Shown piece after piece: positions 17,319 to 25,714 of a DNA stretch of 37,793 bases. The first letter of the stretch is position 1, and every line of letters begins with the position of its first letter. Source of the DNA: an uncultured Lachnospiraceae bacterium (GTDB lineage Bacteria > Bacillota > Clostridia > Lachnospirales > Lachnospiraceae). The notes under the pieces were generated by a model that was not told the origin of the DNA, did no database searches, and saw nothing but the letters and a program-made list of their open reading frames with translations. The position numbers and the translations under genes were made by a program. Location of the stretch: NCBI GenBank assembly GCA_902779445.1, contig CACZBM010000027.1:1-37793 (forward strand). Direction: 5' to 3'.

Positions 17319-17433
17319 AAGGCTTCTCCCTCTGGGCAAAACGTGCCAGTGGCACGTTTTGAATGGCGTTTAGCTGCGCTATGCGCAGCTGCCATCGGTG
17401 AAGCTGTCGGCGTAGCCGACTGATGAGGGCTTA
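17319..17433 (+). repeat. Dispersed palindromic repeat, long copy (after argS)
   Basis: Begins AAGGCTTCTCCCTCTGGG and ends GACTGATGAGGGCTTA. Internal modules are hairpins: AAAACGTGCC-AGT-GGCACGTTTT, GCTGCGC-TAT-GCGCAGC and GTCGGC-GTA-GCCGAC. The same ends frame different internal hairpins in the other two copies. Confidence 0.75.
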
Positions 17434-17453
17434 GATAGTACCATATTTTAAAT

Positions 17454-17483
17454 AGGATTTGTGTATACAGATCCTGTTTTTTT
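17454..17483 (+). terminator. Rho-independent terminator of argS
   Basis: Stem AGGATTTGT at 17454-17462 pairs with ACAGATCCT at 17467-17475 through one G-T pair, with loop GTAT, followed by G and seven T. An AT-rich stretch with TATAAT at 17487-17492 follows and may hold the promoter of the chemotaxis gene, though no convincing -35 is seen. Confidence 0.85.
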
Positions 17484-17557
17484 GTATATAATATATAACA
17501 GTTTTTAATCTCATAGTAGTTTAATGCCTTATCATTTTATGCTTAGGGGGTTCTGTT

Positions 17558-19570
17558 ATGAAGAATAGCGGAAAAAATAAAGTCAAAGCGAGTATCAGCA
17601 CCAAATTACTGCGTGTATTGATGCCCATGGTGGCGGTTGCCATTATCTTTATCATCATGTTCCTTTCAATGCGTGCGAGAAAGATCATCAGCAGCACGGC
17701 AGAGGAAGCTCTGATGAACGATTCCAATAAGAATGCAGCTACAATAGGAGAAGAAGTGACTTCCATGCTGGAAGGATATAAGCAGAACGTGGAAACACTG
17801 GAAACCCTTCCGCTCACTGATGCTGCAGAGATCCAGAAATATCTGGAGATCACCATGAACTGGAGTGATATGACAGCTAACGGTCTGTACGGCGGACTTG
17901 AAGACGGGACATGGATAGATCCTTCGGGCTGGGTTCCAGATGCCGATTATGTCATCACCGACAGAGACTGGTATAAACAGGCTGTAGGAAGTCAGGAATT
18001 TGTTATGGGTGAGCCCTATGTGGACAGCGATTCCGGAAGCCTTGTGGTATCTGCATCGAGAGAGGTTAATTTAACTGACGGCAGAAAGGGTGTCATGGCA
18101 GTTGATATGTACCTTAACGGTATCGTGGAAGAGACGAACCAGCTGAAACCCATGGGTGTCGGAACCAGCATGTTATTTTACGATGACTATATCCTTGCTT
18201 TCTATGATGCTTCATATAACGGAACAAAGGTTTCCGAGCATCAGGATCATGGACTTCTAAAGGCGGTAGCTCCTTATATCGGAAACGGTACAGAGGGAGT
18301 ATATGAACTTAAAGACGGCAGGGATTCCTATTATGTGGCTGTATCCAATGTTCCCGGAACTCCCTGGACAATGATTTCATCAGTCAATCAGAAAGACGTA
18401 TTGGGAGAGCTTAACAGGTTCCAGATCATCTGCTGGATACTTATGGTTGTGATGATCATTGCTATCGGAGCTGTAATGATGCTCCTCACCAGAAGATATG
18501 TTACAAAACCTGTTGCAAAGCTTACAGACAGTATAGAACACATTACAAAGGGTGATTTCACCATAGCCATCCCCAAGGGCGGTGATGACGAAATAGGTGT
18601 CATGAACCGCTGCATGTCTGAATATGTGGATTCCATGAGAGGTACACTGGGTGAGATGAAGAACGTGACCCAGATGCTTTCTACAGAGGCTGACAGCAGC
18701 AGAAATGCGGCAACAAGCATGAGTGAACAGGCTGACCAGCAGAGCCAGTCCATGGATCAGATACATATGGCCATGGAGGGTGTGGCAAATTCCGTTACCG
18801 AGCTTGCCACCAATGCAACTGAACTTGCTCAGGCTGTTACCGAGCTTACCGAGCAGGGAAGTGAGACAAATGATATCATGAATGATCTTCTCGCTAAGGC
18901 GCAGAAGGGTCAGAAGGACATGACCAATGTCCAGAACAACATGGAGACTATTTCCACATCCATGACGGAGATGAGTGAAGTAGTCCAGACTGTGGATGAG
19001 GCAGCACAGAAGATTAACACGATCGTGGAAATGATCAATTCCATTTCCTCCCAGACCAACCTTCTTTCACTCAATGCATCCATTGAGGCCGCTAGAGCCG
19101 GAGAAGCAGGAAGAGGCTTTGCTGTTGTGGCAACTGAGATCGGCAACCTGGCAAACGAGAGTGCAAATGCTACCACGGAGATCAGTTCCATAATCGGAGA
19201 TATCACAATGCAGATAAAGAATCTGTCAGAGAGATCCGAAGCCAGCGTAAAAGATATAGCTACCAGTTCCGAGGCTGTAAGCGTTACAGGAGAAACCTTC
19301 TCCGAGATCTTTGCAGCTCTTGACCACGCAGGAGATACCGTAAACAAGATGATCTCAAAGATGGACGAGGTAAATGAGATAGCAACCTCAGTTGCAGCTA
19401 TAGCCGAAGAGCAGTCAGCCAGCACCGAAGAGGTTACTGCCACTGTTGAAACCGGCGCCACCAGTGCAAAGAATGTGGCTGAGGAGAGCCGCGGTGTTGA
19501 CCAGAGTGCTGTTACAGTTGCCGAATCTGCAGCAAAGATCGGTGAATTCGTAGATACATTCCAGATCTGA
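17558..19570 (+). CDS. Methyl-accepting chemotaxis protein with extracellular sensor domain
   Basis: This 670-residue receptor has a first membrane helix at 19-38. A double-Cache-like periplasmic sensor domain spans about 40-285, with [22 protein letters not shown] and VSASREV typical of dCache_1. The second helix is at about 288-310, followed by a HAMP linker ([23 protein letters not shown]). The signalling coiled coil has the conserved hairpin tip [25 protein letters not shown] near 500-525. Such receptors bind amino acids or small acids and control CheA. No che genes are nearby. It stands alone between a terminator and the 21-bp repeat array. AGGGGG precedes ATG 17558. Confidence 0.95.
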   Translation: MKNSGKNKVKASISTKLLRVLMPMVAVAIIFIIMFLSMRARKIISSTAEEALMNDSNKNAATIGEEVTSMLEGYKQNVETLETLPLTDAAEIQKYLEITMNWSDMTANGLYGGLEDGTWIDPSGWVPDADYVITDRDWYKQAVGSQEFVMGEPYVDSDSGSLVVSASREVNLTDGRKGVMAVDMYLNGIVEETNQLKPMGVGTSMLFYDDYILAFYDASYNGTKVSEHQDHGLLKAVAPYIGNGTEGVYELKDGRDSYYVAVSNVPGTPWTMISSVNQKDVLGELNRFQIICWILMVVMIIAIGAVMMLLTRRYVTKPVAKLTDSIEHITKGDFTIAIPKGGDDEIGVMNRCMSEYVDSMRGTLGEMKNVTQMLSTEADSSRNAATSMSEQADQQSQSMDQIHMAMEGVANSVTELATNATELAQAVTELTEQGSETNDIMNDLLAKAQKGQKDMTNVQNNMETISTSMTEMSEVVQTVDEAAQKINTIVEMINSISSQTNLLSLNASIEAARAGEAGRGFAVVATEIGNLANESANATTEISSIIGDITMQIKNLSERSEASVKDIATSSEAVSVTGETFSEIFAALDHAGDTVNKMISKMDEVNEIATSVAAIAEEQSASTEEVTATVETGATSAKNVAEESRGVDQSAVTVAESAAKIGEFVDTFQI

Positions 19571-19593
19571 TAATATACCTTCCAAACGAAGCA

Positions 19594-19790
19594 GATGTCA
19601 TTCTGAGCGAAGCTGATGTCATTCTGAGCGAAACAGATGTCATTCTGAGCGAAGCAGATGTCATTCTGAGCGAAGTAGATGTCATTCTGAGCGAAGCAGA
19701 TGTCATTCTGAGCAAAGCAGATGTCATTCTGAGCGAAGCAGATGTCATTCTGAGCAAAGCAGATGTCATTCTGAGCGAAGCGAAGAATCT
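19594..19790 (+). repeat. 21-bp tandem repeat array, nine copies
   Basis: Units start at 19594, 19615, 19636, 19657, 19678, 19699, 19720, 19741 and 19762. The consensus is GATGTCATTCTGAGCGAAGC plus one base, with scattered single-base differences. The last unit runs on into GAAGAATCT, the full form of the family seen before argS. The 21-base period leaves a repeated seven-residue frame (MTSASLR) open on the minus strand from 19769. I regard that frame as a by-product. Confidence 0.95.
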
Positions 19791-19840
19791 CCTATGTACG
19801 TAGGAAAGATCTTTCGCTAACGCTCAGGATGACATTTTTT
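19765..19840 (+). terminator. Palindromic end of the repeat array acting as terminator
   Basis: The last repeat (TGTCATTCTGAGCGAAGCG, then AAGAATCT) is answered by an inverted copy, AGATCTTTCGCTAACGCTCA followed by GGATGACA, ending near 19834. CCTATGTACGTAGG sits at the tip, and eight T follow. It forms a long imperfect hairpin that probably terminates the chemotaxis gene transcript. Confidence 0.65.
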
Positions 19841-19851
19841 TTCCAAATTTC

Positions 19852-19880
19852 TTGCAAATAATAACGTTTGTTTGTATAGT
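19852..19880 (+). promoter_or_regulatory. Promoter of the ABC export operon
   Basis: TTGCAA (19852-19857), a 17-base spacer and TATAGT (19875-19880) form a good sigma-A-type promoter. The remaining leader of about 120 bases up to the GTG at 20004 is AT-rich with no recognised regulatory fold. Confidence 0.5.
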
Positions 19881-20003
19881 AGATTTACATAATCTGTAGT
19901 TGTACCTATTATAAAACATAAAATGGTCACATTTTATTGATACTATTCAAAAATGATTTTGGCTAATGCTGAATAATTATACATTTGAGCAGGAGGAGAT
20001 TAC

Positions 20004-21905
20004 GTGAATCTTAACGGGGAAGCAGAGAATAAACCAACCGGGAAAAAGTCATTTAAAGACAGCAGATTTTTTCAGTTTCTGAAGAAGAGAAAGAAACTTT
20101 TAATATTTTTAGCGATCCTTATTCCTGTAGCAATAACAGCACTTCAGGTCCGCGAGGCAGTTGAAGCTTCAAAGCTTGCGGATACCGGATCCACACAGAG
20201 CTTTGAAGAAGTCGTCTCAAAGGATATCAGTAATTCCATAGCAGTTACAGGCACCATAGCTTCTAATGAGTCCAGGACACTTTCCACCCTAGTATCCAAT
20301 ACTGAGGTCGAGGAAGTTTTTGTGGAAGTGGGGGACTATGTGAATGTTGGTGATCCCATCTGTAATTTCGATACTTCATCCATTGAATCAAATATTGAAA
20401 AGACAAGACGTCAGATACAGGTTAATACTGCAAAGGCCAATCTGGAACTTGCGAAAGCCAATACCCAGGTTGCATGGGCATGGGAAGACTACTATGACAA
20501 TCAGGCTGACGGCCAGTTTGACTTGAGTTCTGCCATGATCGGTTACCAGCAGCAGCAGAATTCTGTGGCAGACGCTATTGCAAATCTGGAAGACAAAGAG
20601 AGAGAGCTGGATGATGTGAAGGATCTCTATCACGATTATAAGAAAGCAAAGAGTGACGGGACTGTTTCCACGAATTCCAAGTTTCCATCCGGAAAATCAA
20701 GTTCGGACTATAAAGAAGATATCAGAGATGCGGAAGATGCGGTGGACAGTGCTGCAAGATCTCTCCAGAATGCCAATCTTTCGCTGGAAAACAGCATCAA
20801 CAGCTATAACCAGACCGTAGAGAAGCTTAAGGACCAGGGGCGTACAGATCTTCGCACCATTTCCAATAACATGGTCTCTGTTATCGAGGCAAAACTCAGT
20901 AACATGACCACAAATGACGAAGCCGAGGAAAAGATCAGGGAATACGAGGAAAACATCGGTAAGTGTAATATCACGGCACCGATATCGGGTATAATAACCA
21001 GTCTTTCCGTTGTGGAAGGTGAGGAATATGATGAAAAGAGTACGATCTGTGTTATACAGGATGATTCATCCTATAAGGTCAAGGGTACAGTTGACCAGTA
21101 TGATATTGCAAAGATCACAGAGAGTATGAACTGTGTGATAAAGAGTGATGCTACCGGAGATGACCAGATGGAGGGAACACTTACCTTTGTATCTCCTGTG
21201 CCGGAGTCTGCATCATCTACAACAGGGAATTCTGAAGGAACTTCCTCCGCATCTTCGTCAGGATCTACAGATTATCCTATAGAAATTTCCATTAACGGAA
21301 GAGATGAACGGCTCAGGATCGGAATGACAGCGGAGGCCTCAATCCTTCTGGAATCCAGGGAAGGAGTGAAAGCAGTTCCCTATGACGCTATTGTAGAGGA
21401 CAGTGACGGTAAATTCTATGTGAATGTGGAAGTGGGCAATGGCGAGGCTTCAGAAGCCCCGGCAGGAGATTTTGAAGTTCCGTCTGCAGGAGTTGAGAAA
21501 GCATCGACCGAAGCTTCTACGGAGGAAAAAGGAAGTGAAGAGGAAAGCACCGGAAAAAGTGATGGAAAACCTGAATTCCCGGGAGATCATGGTGACGGAT
21601 CTTTCACACCTCCGGATTCCGCCAATCCCCTGAAGACAAGCTATTCAAAGAATCCGATCGCGAATATTATTGCAGAGAAGATCATCGGAATGCCTGCACG
21701 TGAACTCTATGCAGAGATTGCAGAAACTCCGACAAAGAGGGTAGAAGTTACAAAGGGACTTGAAACCGATTATTATACTGAGATCATATCTGACGAGGTA
21801 AAGATTGGCGACAGGGTTCTCTTAAATGTTGAGGAATCTGACAGCGGTTCTGACTGGGGTATGATGGGAGGTCCCGGCGGTCCGGGGCCCAGAGGTGGAT
21901 TTTAA
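20004..21905 (+). CDS. Periplasmic-adaptor-like (HlyD/MacA family) subunit of ABC exporter
   Basis: This is a 633-residue membrane-fusion-type protein. A basic N-terminus is followed by one membrane helix at about 31-48. Then comes the lower half of a lipoyl domain (SNTEVEEVFVEVGDYVNVGDPICNFDT), a long coiled-coil hairpin (about 130-305), the return lipoyl half (GKCNITAPISGIITSLSVVEGEEY) and beta-barrel strands. It is longer than MacA (about 370-400) because of a Ser/Thr/Glu-rich insertion at about 480-530 and a glycine/proline-rich tail (MMGGPGGPGPRGGF). The start is GTG at 20004, with AGGAGGAG just upstream. Its stop overlaps the ATPase start by one base. Substrates of such Gram-positive systems include antimicrobial peptides, but nothing here fixes it. 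Confidence 0.88.
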   Translation: MNLNGEAENKPTGKKSFKDSRFFQFLKKRKKLLIFLAILIPVAITALQVREAVEASKLADTGSTQSFEEVVSKDISNSIAVTGTIASNESRTLSTLVSNTEVEEVFVEVGDYVNVGDPICNFDTSSIESNIEKTRRQIQVNTAKANLELAKANTQVAWAWEDYYDNQADGQFDLSSAMIGYQQQQNSVADAIANLEDKERELDDVKDLYHDYKKAKSDGTVSTNSKFPSGKSSSDYKEDIRDAEDAVDSAARSLQNANLSLENSINSYNQTVEKLKDQGRTDLRTISNNMVSVIEAKLSNMTTNDEAEEKIREYEENIGKCNITAPISGIITSLSVVEGEEYDEKSTICVIQDDSSYKVKGTVDQYDIAKITESMNCVIKSDATGDDQMEGTLTFVSPVPESASSTTGNSEGTSSASSSGSTDYPIEISINGRDERLRIGMTAEASILLESREGVKAVPYDAIVEDSDGKFYVNVEVGNGEASEAPAGDFEVPSAGVEKASTEASTEEKGSEEESTGKSDGKPEFPGDHGDGSFTPPDSANPLKTSYSKNPIANIIAEKIIGMPARELYAEIAETPTKRVEVTKGLETDYYTEIISDEVKIGDRVLLNVEESDSGSDWGMMGGPGGPGPRGGF

Positions 21906-22621
21906 TGGCTAAGGGCGATGTTATAATAGATGCGAAAAGCATAATAAAAAGATATTATATCGGGCAGCCAAATGAACTTGAGATCCTACACGGTATAGAT
22001 CTTCAGGTAAGAGAGGGTGAATTTGTGGCAATAGTCGGGGCATCCGGTTCCGGAAAGTCTACCCTCATGAATATAATCGGGGTTCTCGATAAACCCACAT
22101 CAGGTGAGTATAACCTTGATGGTGTGGACGTTATGAAGGCTAAGGACAACGAGCTTTCTGAGATAAGAAATAAGAAGATCGGCTTTGTGTTTCAGACCTA
22201 TAATCTGATAGCCAGGACCAGTGCATTGAAAAACGTGGAGCTTCCAATGATGTATGCAAAAGTTCCCGGGAGAAAGAGACGTTTAAGGGCAAAGGAACTC
22301 ATGGATCTGGTTGATATGGGTGAAAGGATGAACCATAACCCCGATGAGCTCTCCGGAGGACAGAAGCAGAGAGTGGCAATAGCAAGGGCTATGGCAAATG
22401 ACCCTGCGCTTATACTTGCAGATGAGCCCACAGGCGCGCTTGACTCAAAGACCGGACGAAAGGTCATGGATATTTTTCATAAGCTCCATGATGAAAAGGG
22501 AAAGACCATAATACTCATAACCCATTCTCCTGAGCTCGCTGGAGAATGCGAGAGGATCCTTACCCTTTCCGACGGACTGTTTACGGGAGAAAGAGAGGGA
22601 ACAGGTCATGCTCCTCTTTGA
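21905..22621 (+). CDS. MacB/LolD-type ABC transporter ATP-binding protein
   Basis: This 238-residue ATPase has Walker A GASGSGKST at 45-53, a Q-loop in GFVFQTYNLIARTSALKNV, signature LSGGQKQRVAIARA at 149-162, Walker B and D-loop LILADEPTGALDSKT at 169-183, and the switch histidine in ILITHS. The sequence after the Q-loop and the ALDSKTG motif are typical of the MacB/LolD/FtsE branch that drives mechanotransmission, not substrate transport across the membrane by itself. It overlaps the adaptor by one base and the permease by 14 bases, so all three form one operon. Confidence 0.95.
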   Translation: MAKGDVIIDAKSIIKRYYIGQPNELEILHGIDLQVREGEFVAIVGASGSGKSTLMNIIGVLDKPTSGEYNLDGVDVMKAKDNELSEIRNKKIGFVFQTYNLIARTSALKNVELPMMYAKVPGRKRRLRAKELMDLVDMGERMNHNPDELSGGQKQRVAIARAMANDPALILADEPTGALDSKTGRKVMDIFHKLHDEKGKTIILITHSPELAGECERILTLSDGLFTGEREGTGHAPL

Positions 22622-23900
22622 AAATATAATACTTGCCCTTAACGGGGTTAAGGCAAATAAGATGAGATCCCTTCTTACCATGCTGGGCATCATCATAGGA
22701 ATAGCATCTGTCATAGCCATTATGACAGTGGGTACTTCCATGACTGCCAACATGCAGGAAACCATGAGCAGTTACGGTGCAAATGACATTACCATGGGTG
22801 TTTCACAGAAAAGCACTGAGACAGAGACCATGGATAACGGAATGTTCTTTGAATGGGGACCGAGGAGCAGCCAGCTTGGAGATGATGATTATATTTATGA
22901 CACCATGCTGGACACATTGAAAGAAGAATTTCCGGGTAAAATAAAACACTTCCTTCTGGAAAGCTCCATCGGAGACGCAAAGGCACAAGACGGGAGCCTG
23001 TATGCCAATGTGAACATCAACGGTGTAAACAATGAAAAGTTTGAAGATGAAGATCTTACAATGCTCACCGGGCGGAAGTTCACTGATAAGGATCAGAAGG
23101 ATGGCAGAAAAGTGGCCATTGTTTCGGACTATTTCTGTAATAATATGTTTAAGGGAGATACTGAAGCAGCCATCGGCCAGGTAATATCAGTATTAATAAA
23201 CAAAAAATACTACTATTACACGATCGTGGGGGTATATGAATATGATGCGAGTTCATACTGGGTATCCACATCTGCAGAGGAAACCTCCACAACAATGTAT
23301 CTTCCACTGAAAACAGCATTTGACTTTGAGCATGATGAACCCAGGTACCAACAGGTGACACTGGTTACCGGGGATGGGGTGACAAATGTTGATGACTTTA
23401 TGGCAGAAGTTCAGACATTCATGAACAGACGTTTCTATCGAAATAACGACAGTTACGAAATAAGCTGCTCCAGCATGTCTTCTTTTATGTCGGAAATGAC
23501 AGAAAGCATGAATACAATGTCTATGGCGATCTCATTTATCGCCGGGATATCGCTTTTGGTCGGCGGTATAGGAGTGATGAATATCATGCTGGTTTCCATA
23601 CAGGAACGTACCAAGGAGATAGGGACAAGAAAAGCGTTGGGTGCCACCAACAGTTCCATAAGGATCCAGTTCATTGTGGAAGCCATGGTACTATGCTTTG
23701 TAGGCGGGGTAATAGGTATTGTCCTGGGAATGGTTGTGGGATCCATACTTTCAAAACAGATGGGTTATGATGCCACCGCTCCCATCAGTGCCATAATATT
23801 TGCAGTAGGATTCTCTATGGTAATAGGCGTATTCTTCGGTTACTATCCCGCCAATAAAGCTGCAAAGATGAATCCTGTAGACGCCCTGAGGTATGAATAA
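22608..23900 (+). CDS. MacB-type ABC transporter permease (FtsX family)
   Basis: This 430-residue protein has one N-terminal helix at about 20-42 (LLTMLGIIIGIASVIAIM), a large extracytoplasmic MacB_PCD domain (about 45-300) and three C-terminal helices of the FtsX domain. The domain includes the conserved GGIGVMNIMLVSIQERTKEIGTRKALGA segment and ends MNPVDALRYE. This is the classic MacB permease topology without the fused ATPase. The ATG at 22608 lies inside the ATPase gene. Confidence 0.95.
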   Translation: MLLFENIILALNGVKANKMRSLLTMLGIIIGIASVIAIMTVGTSMTANMQETMSSYGANDITMGVSQKSTETETMDNGMFFEWGPRSSQLGDDDYIYDTMLDTLKEEFPGKIKHFLLESSIGDAKAQDGSLYANVNINGVNNEKFEDEDLTMLTGRKFTDKDQKDGRKVAIVSDYFCNNMFKGDTEAAIGQVISVLINKKYYYYTIVGVYEYDASSYWVSTSAEETSTTMYLPLKTAFDFEHDEPRYQQVTLVTGDGVTNVDDFMAEVQTFMNRRFYRNNDSYEISCSSMSSFMSEMTESMNTMSMAISFIAGISLLVGGIGVMNIMLVSIQERTKEIGTRKALGATNSSIRIQFIVEAMVLCFVGGVIGIVLGMVVGSILSKQMGYDATAPISAIIFAVGFSMVIGVFFGYYPANKAAKMNPVDALRYE

Positions 23901-23907
23901 CACCCCC

Positions 23908-23937
23908 TTGACAAACTACTACCTCCATGCGTATAAT
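23908..23937 (+). promoter_or_regulatory. Promoter of the tRNA-Val/tRNA-Met unit
   Basis: A perfect TTGACA (23908-23913) and a perfect TATAAT (23932-23937) are separated by 18 bases. They lie about 33 bases before the first tRNA, consistent with strong stable-RNA transcription. Confidence 0.85.
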
Positions 23938-23969
23938 ACTACCGTTGCGCGTCAAAGAAGCGTAACAAC

Positions 23970-24042
23970 GGGATCTTAGCTCAGCTGGGAGAGCATCTGC
24001 CTTACAAGCAGAGGGTCATAGGTTCGAGCCCTATAGGTCCCA
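23970..24042 (+). tRNA. tRNA-Val (anticodon TAC)
   Basis: A full cloverleaf of 73 bases: acceptor GGGATCT/AGGTCCC (one G-T pair), D-arm GCTC..GAGC, anticodon stem TCTGC/GCAGA with loop CTTACAA (anticodon TAC), T-arm ATAGG-TTCGAGC-CCTAT, discriminator A. CCA is not encoded. Confidence 0.97.
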
Positions 24043-24068
24043 CTTTAATGGTTGCAAGCCGGGCATAT

Positions 24069-24142
24069 GGCGAGATAGCTCAGTTGGCTAGAGCACACGG
24101 TTCATACCCGTGGTGTCAAGAGTTCGAATCTCTTTCTCGCTA
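24069..24142 (+). tRNA. tRNA-Met (anticodon CAT, elongator type)
   Basis: A 74-base cloverleaf: acceptor GGCGAGA/TCTCGCT, D-arm GCTC..GAGC, anticodon stem CACGG/CCGTG with loop TTCATAC, T-arm AAGAG-TTCGAAT-CTCTT, discriminator A. The G1-T72 wobble pair and lack of three G-C pairs in the anticodon stem speak against initiator tRNA. A lysidine-modified tRNA-Ile2 cannot be excluded by eye. Confidence 0.93.
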
Positions 24143-24148
24143 CTTCAG

Positions 24149-24183
24149 CTCCGAAAGTCTGTATGGATTTTCGGAGTTTTTTT
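24149..24183 (+). terminator. Rho-independent terminator of the tRNA unit
   Basis: CTCCGAAA at 24149-24156 pairs with TTTCGGAG at 24169-24176, followed by seven T. Confidence 0.9.
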
Positions 24184-24203
24184 GTTATAATCATGTAAGA
24201 TGT

Positions 24204-24313
24204 TAAAGCCTTCCCCCTTTGGGTTGCTGCTTGCCAGCGGCAAGCGTTTAGCAACGACCGAGTCGGGAGACGAGACAGGTGGCAGCACAAAGTGCTGACG
24301 GATGAGGGCTTAA
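24204..24313 (+). repeat. Dispersed palindromic repeat, long copy (after tRNAs)
   Basis: Begins AAAGCCTTCCCCCTTTGGG and ends TGACGGATGAGGGCTTAA. Internal modules include GTTGCTGCTTGCC-AGC-GGCAAGC with GTTTAGCAAC, a GAGTCGGGAGACGAG segment, and CAGCAC-AAA-GTGCTG. The outermost bases GTTAAAGCC and GGCTTAAAC are nearly inverted, as in a small non-autonomous element. Confidence 0.75.
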
Positions 24314-24353
24314 ACAAAACCTTTATCCAGTATAATTTCCCCAAGGGGGTCTC

Positions 24354-24935
24354 ATGCCTGATAATAACGATCTCACAGTCGGCGGATACCATTTTCATTC
24401 CCAGGCGGATGCTGATAAAGCGAGAGACGAACAGAAAAAGATCGCATATATAGAAGCCCATATGAACAGGGATAATCCGGAGAGTGTTCTTACGATCTAT
24501 AATAAGATGCTGTCCAACAGGATCTTTGCCACCCCTGTTGGTTTTGGCTATTTAAAAGAGATAAGGGATTATCTTTTAGCCAGTGACGGCATAGATAATG
24601 AAGAAGTAAAGCCACTGGAATTAAACCAGATGTATTCTCTTGGGAAAGGGCTTTCAGAAGAGCCGGAAGAGCCCAGGAGACGTATTGTGCCTGGAAAGAA
24701 GAAGGAGCCTTATAAGGACAGGTTCTTCTTTTCTGTGGTGCTTAATATACTTCTGGCGATTGCAGTGATCGCCATGTTTGTGATAGCCACCAATTCCAGT
24801 AATCCCAACATCATCAATTATGAAAATACTATCGTGAATAAGTATGCCGAGTGGGAAGAGGAGTTGAAGGACCGGGAGAAAACTGTGAGGGAAGCTGAAA
24901 GAAAGCTGGGGATAGAAAATGCCGGAGAAGACTAA
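24354..24935 (+). CDS. One-TM protein with coiled-coil tail, unknown function
   Basis: This is a 193-residue protein. Residues 1-105 are soluble and charged, with a tyrosine/histidine start (GGYHFHSQADADKARDEQKKI) and helical segments (IYNKMLSNRIFATPVGFGYLKEI). A proline/arginine-rich basic linker (RRRIVPGKKKEPYKDR) leads to one membrane helix at about 126-144, then a short extracytoplasmic helix rich in Glu, Arg and Lys (WEEELKDREKTVREAERKL). AGGGGG precedes ATG 24354. The 3' end overlaps the response regulator by 17 bases, so the two are translationally linked. It might be an accessory sensor, but there is no kinase domain. Confidence 0.8.
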   Translation: MPDNNDLTVGGYHFHSQADADKARDEQKKIAYIEAHMNRDNPESVLTIYNKMLSNRIFATPVGFGYLKEIRDYLLASDGIDNEEVKPLELNQMYSLGKGLSEEPEEPRRRIVPGKKKEPYKDRFFFSVVLNILLAIAVIAMFVIATNSSNPNIINYENTIVNKYAEWEEELKDREKTVREAERKLGIENAGED

Positions 24936-25593
24936 GATACTTGTAGCCGATGATGAGAGCAGGATGCGAAAGCTTGTTAATGACTTTCTCTCAAAGAAGG
25001 GCTATACGATAATAGAAGCTGCAGACGGTGCAGAGGCACTGGATAAATTCTTTGATACAAAAGACATTTCACTTGTGATCACTGATGTAATGATGCCTAA
25101 AATGGACGGCTGGCAGGTGCTTAAGGAGATCAGGGAATACTCAAAAGTGCCTGTTATTATGCTGACTGCCAAGGGGGAGGAGAGGGATGAGCTCCAGGGA
25201 TTTGACCTGGGAGCAGATGAGTATATCTCAAAACCCTTTTCACCGAAGATCCTGGTAGCCAGAGTCGAGGCATTACTCAGGAGAAGCTCTTCTGAAGGGG
25301 AGGAGAAGCTGGAGCTTGGGGGGATCATTCTCGACCAGGCTGCCCACGCTGTTAAAATAGACGGTCAGAATATTGAGCTGTCATTTAAGGAGTTCGAGCT
25401 CCTTCACTATTTCATGACCAATAACGGCATCGCCCTTTCCAGGGAGAAGATATTAAATAATGTGTGGGACTACGATTATTTCGGTGATGCCCGCACTATA
25501 GATACACATGTCAAAAAGCTCCGCTCCAAGATGGGCGAAAAAGGCGACTGCATCAAGACCATCTGGGGGATGGGGTACAAGTTTGAGGCGTAG
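24919..25593 (+). CDS. OmpR/PhoB-family response regulator
   Basis: This 224-residue regulator has a receiver domain at 1-120: acidic pair DDE at 11-13, phospho-acceptor D56 in LVITDVMMPKMDG, the T of MLTAKGEERD, and the lysine of YISKPFSPK. A winged-helix DNA-binding domain spans about 128-224 (ELSFKEFELLHYFMTNNGIALSREKIL, ARTIDTHVKKLRSKMGEKG, IKTIWGMGYKFE). OmpR regulators usually precede their histidine kinase. Here the gene is followed within 100 bases by an integrase, so the cognate kinase is either displaced to the far side of the inserted element or absent. It overlaps the preceding gene. Confidence 0.95.
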   Translation: MPEKTKILVADDESRMRKLVNDFLSKKGYTIIEAADGAEALDKFFDTKDISLVITDVMMPKMDGWQVLKEIREYSKVPVIMLTAKGEERDELQGFDLGADEYISKPFSPKILVARVEALLRRSSSEGEEKLELGGIILDQAAHAVKIDGQNIELSFKEFELLHYFMTNNGIALSREKILNNVWDYDYFGDARTIDTHVKKLRSKMGEKGDCIKTIWGMGYKFEA

Positions 25594-25634
25594 TTTTATT
25601 GCAAATGTGTGATAAATACGCCATTTATCCGTTG

Positions 25635-25663
25635 TTGTATTATAAATTTTTGTGTGATATACT
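25635..25663 (+). promoter_or_regulatory. Integrase promoter
   Basis: TTGTAT (25635-25640), a 17-base spacer and TATACT (25658-25663) lie about 50 bases before the integrase ATG. Immediately after are two ACTACCA heptamers (25661-25667 and 25673-25679). They overlap the -10 region and might be arm-type integrase or repressor sites. Confidence 0.5.
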
Positions 25664-25714
25664 ACCATAAAAACTACCAAAACTATTTTGGCTGATTTAT
25701 GGGAGTATATTTTT

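Noticed and set aside
19512..19769. Minus-strand frame encoding a seven-residue repeat (MTSASLR)
   Set aside because: It exists only because the tandem repeat has a 21-base period. No start context or conserved ends are visible.
15338..19840. CRISPR array interpretation of the tandem repeats
   Set aside because: The 41-bp and 21-bp units are contiguous or nearly so, with no unique spacers and no cas genes nearby.
23970..24142. tRNA genes as the integration site of the element
   Set aside because: The integrase lies 1.6 kb away beyond two intact genes, and no repeat of a tRNA 3' end was noticed near it.
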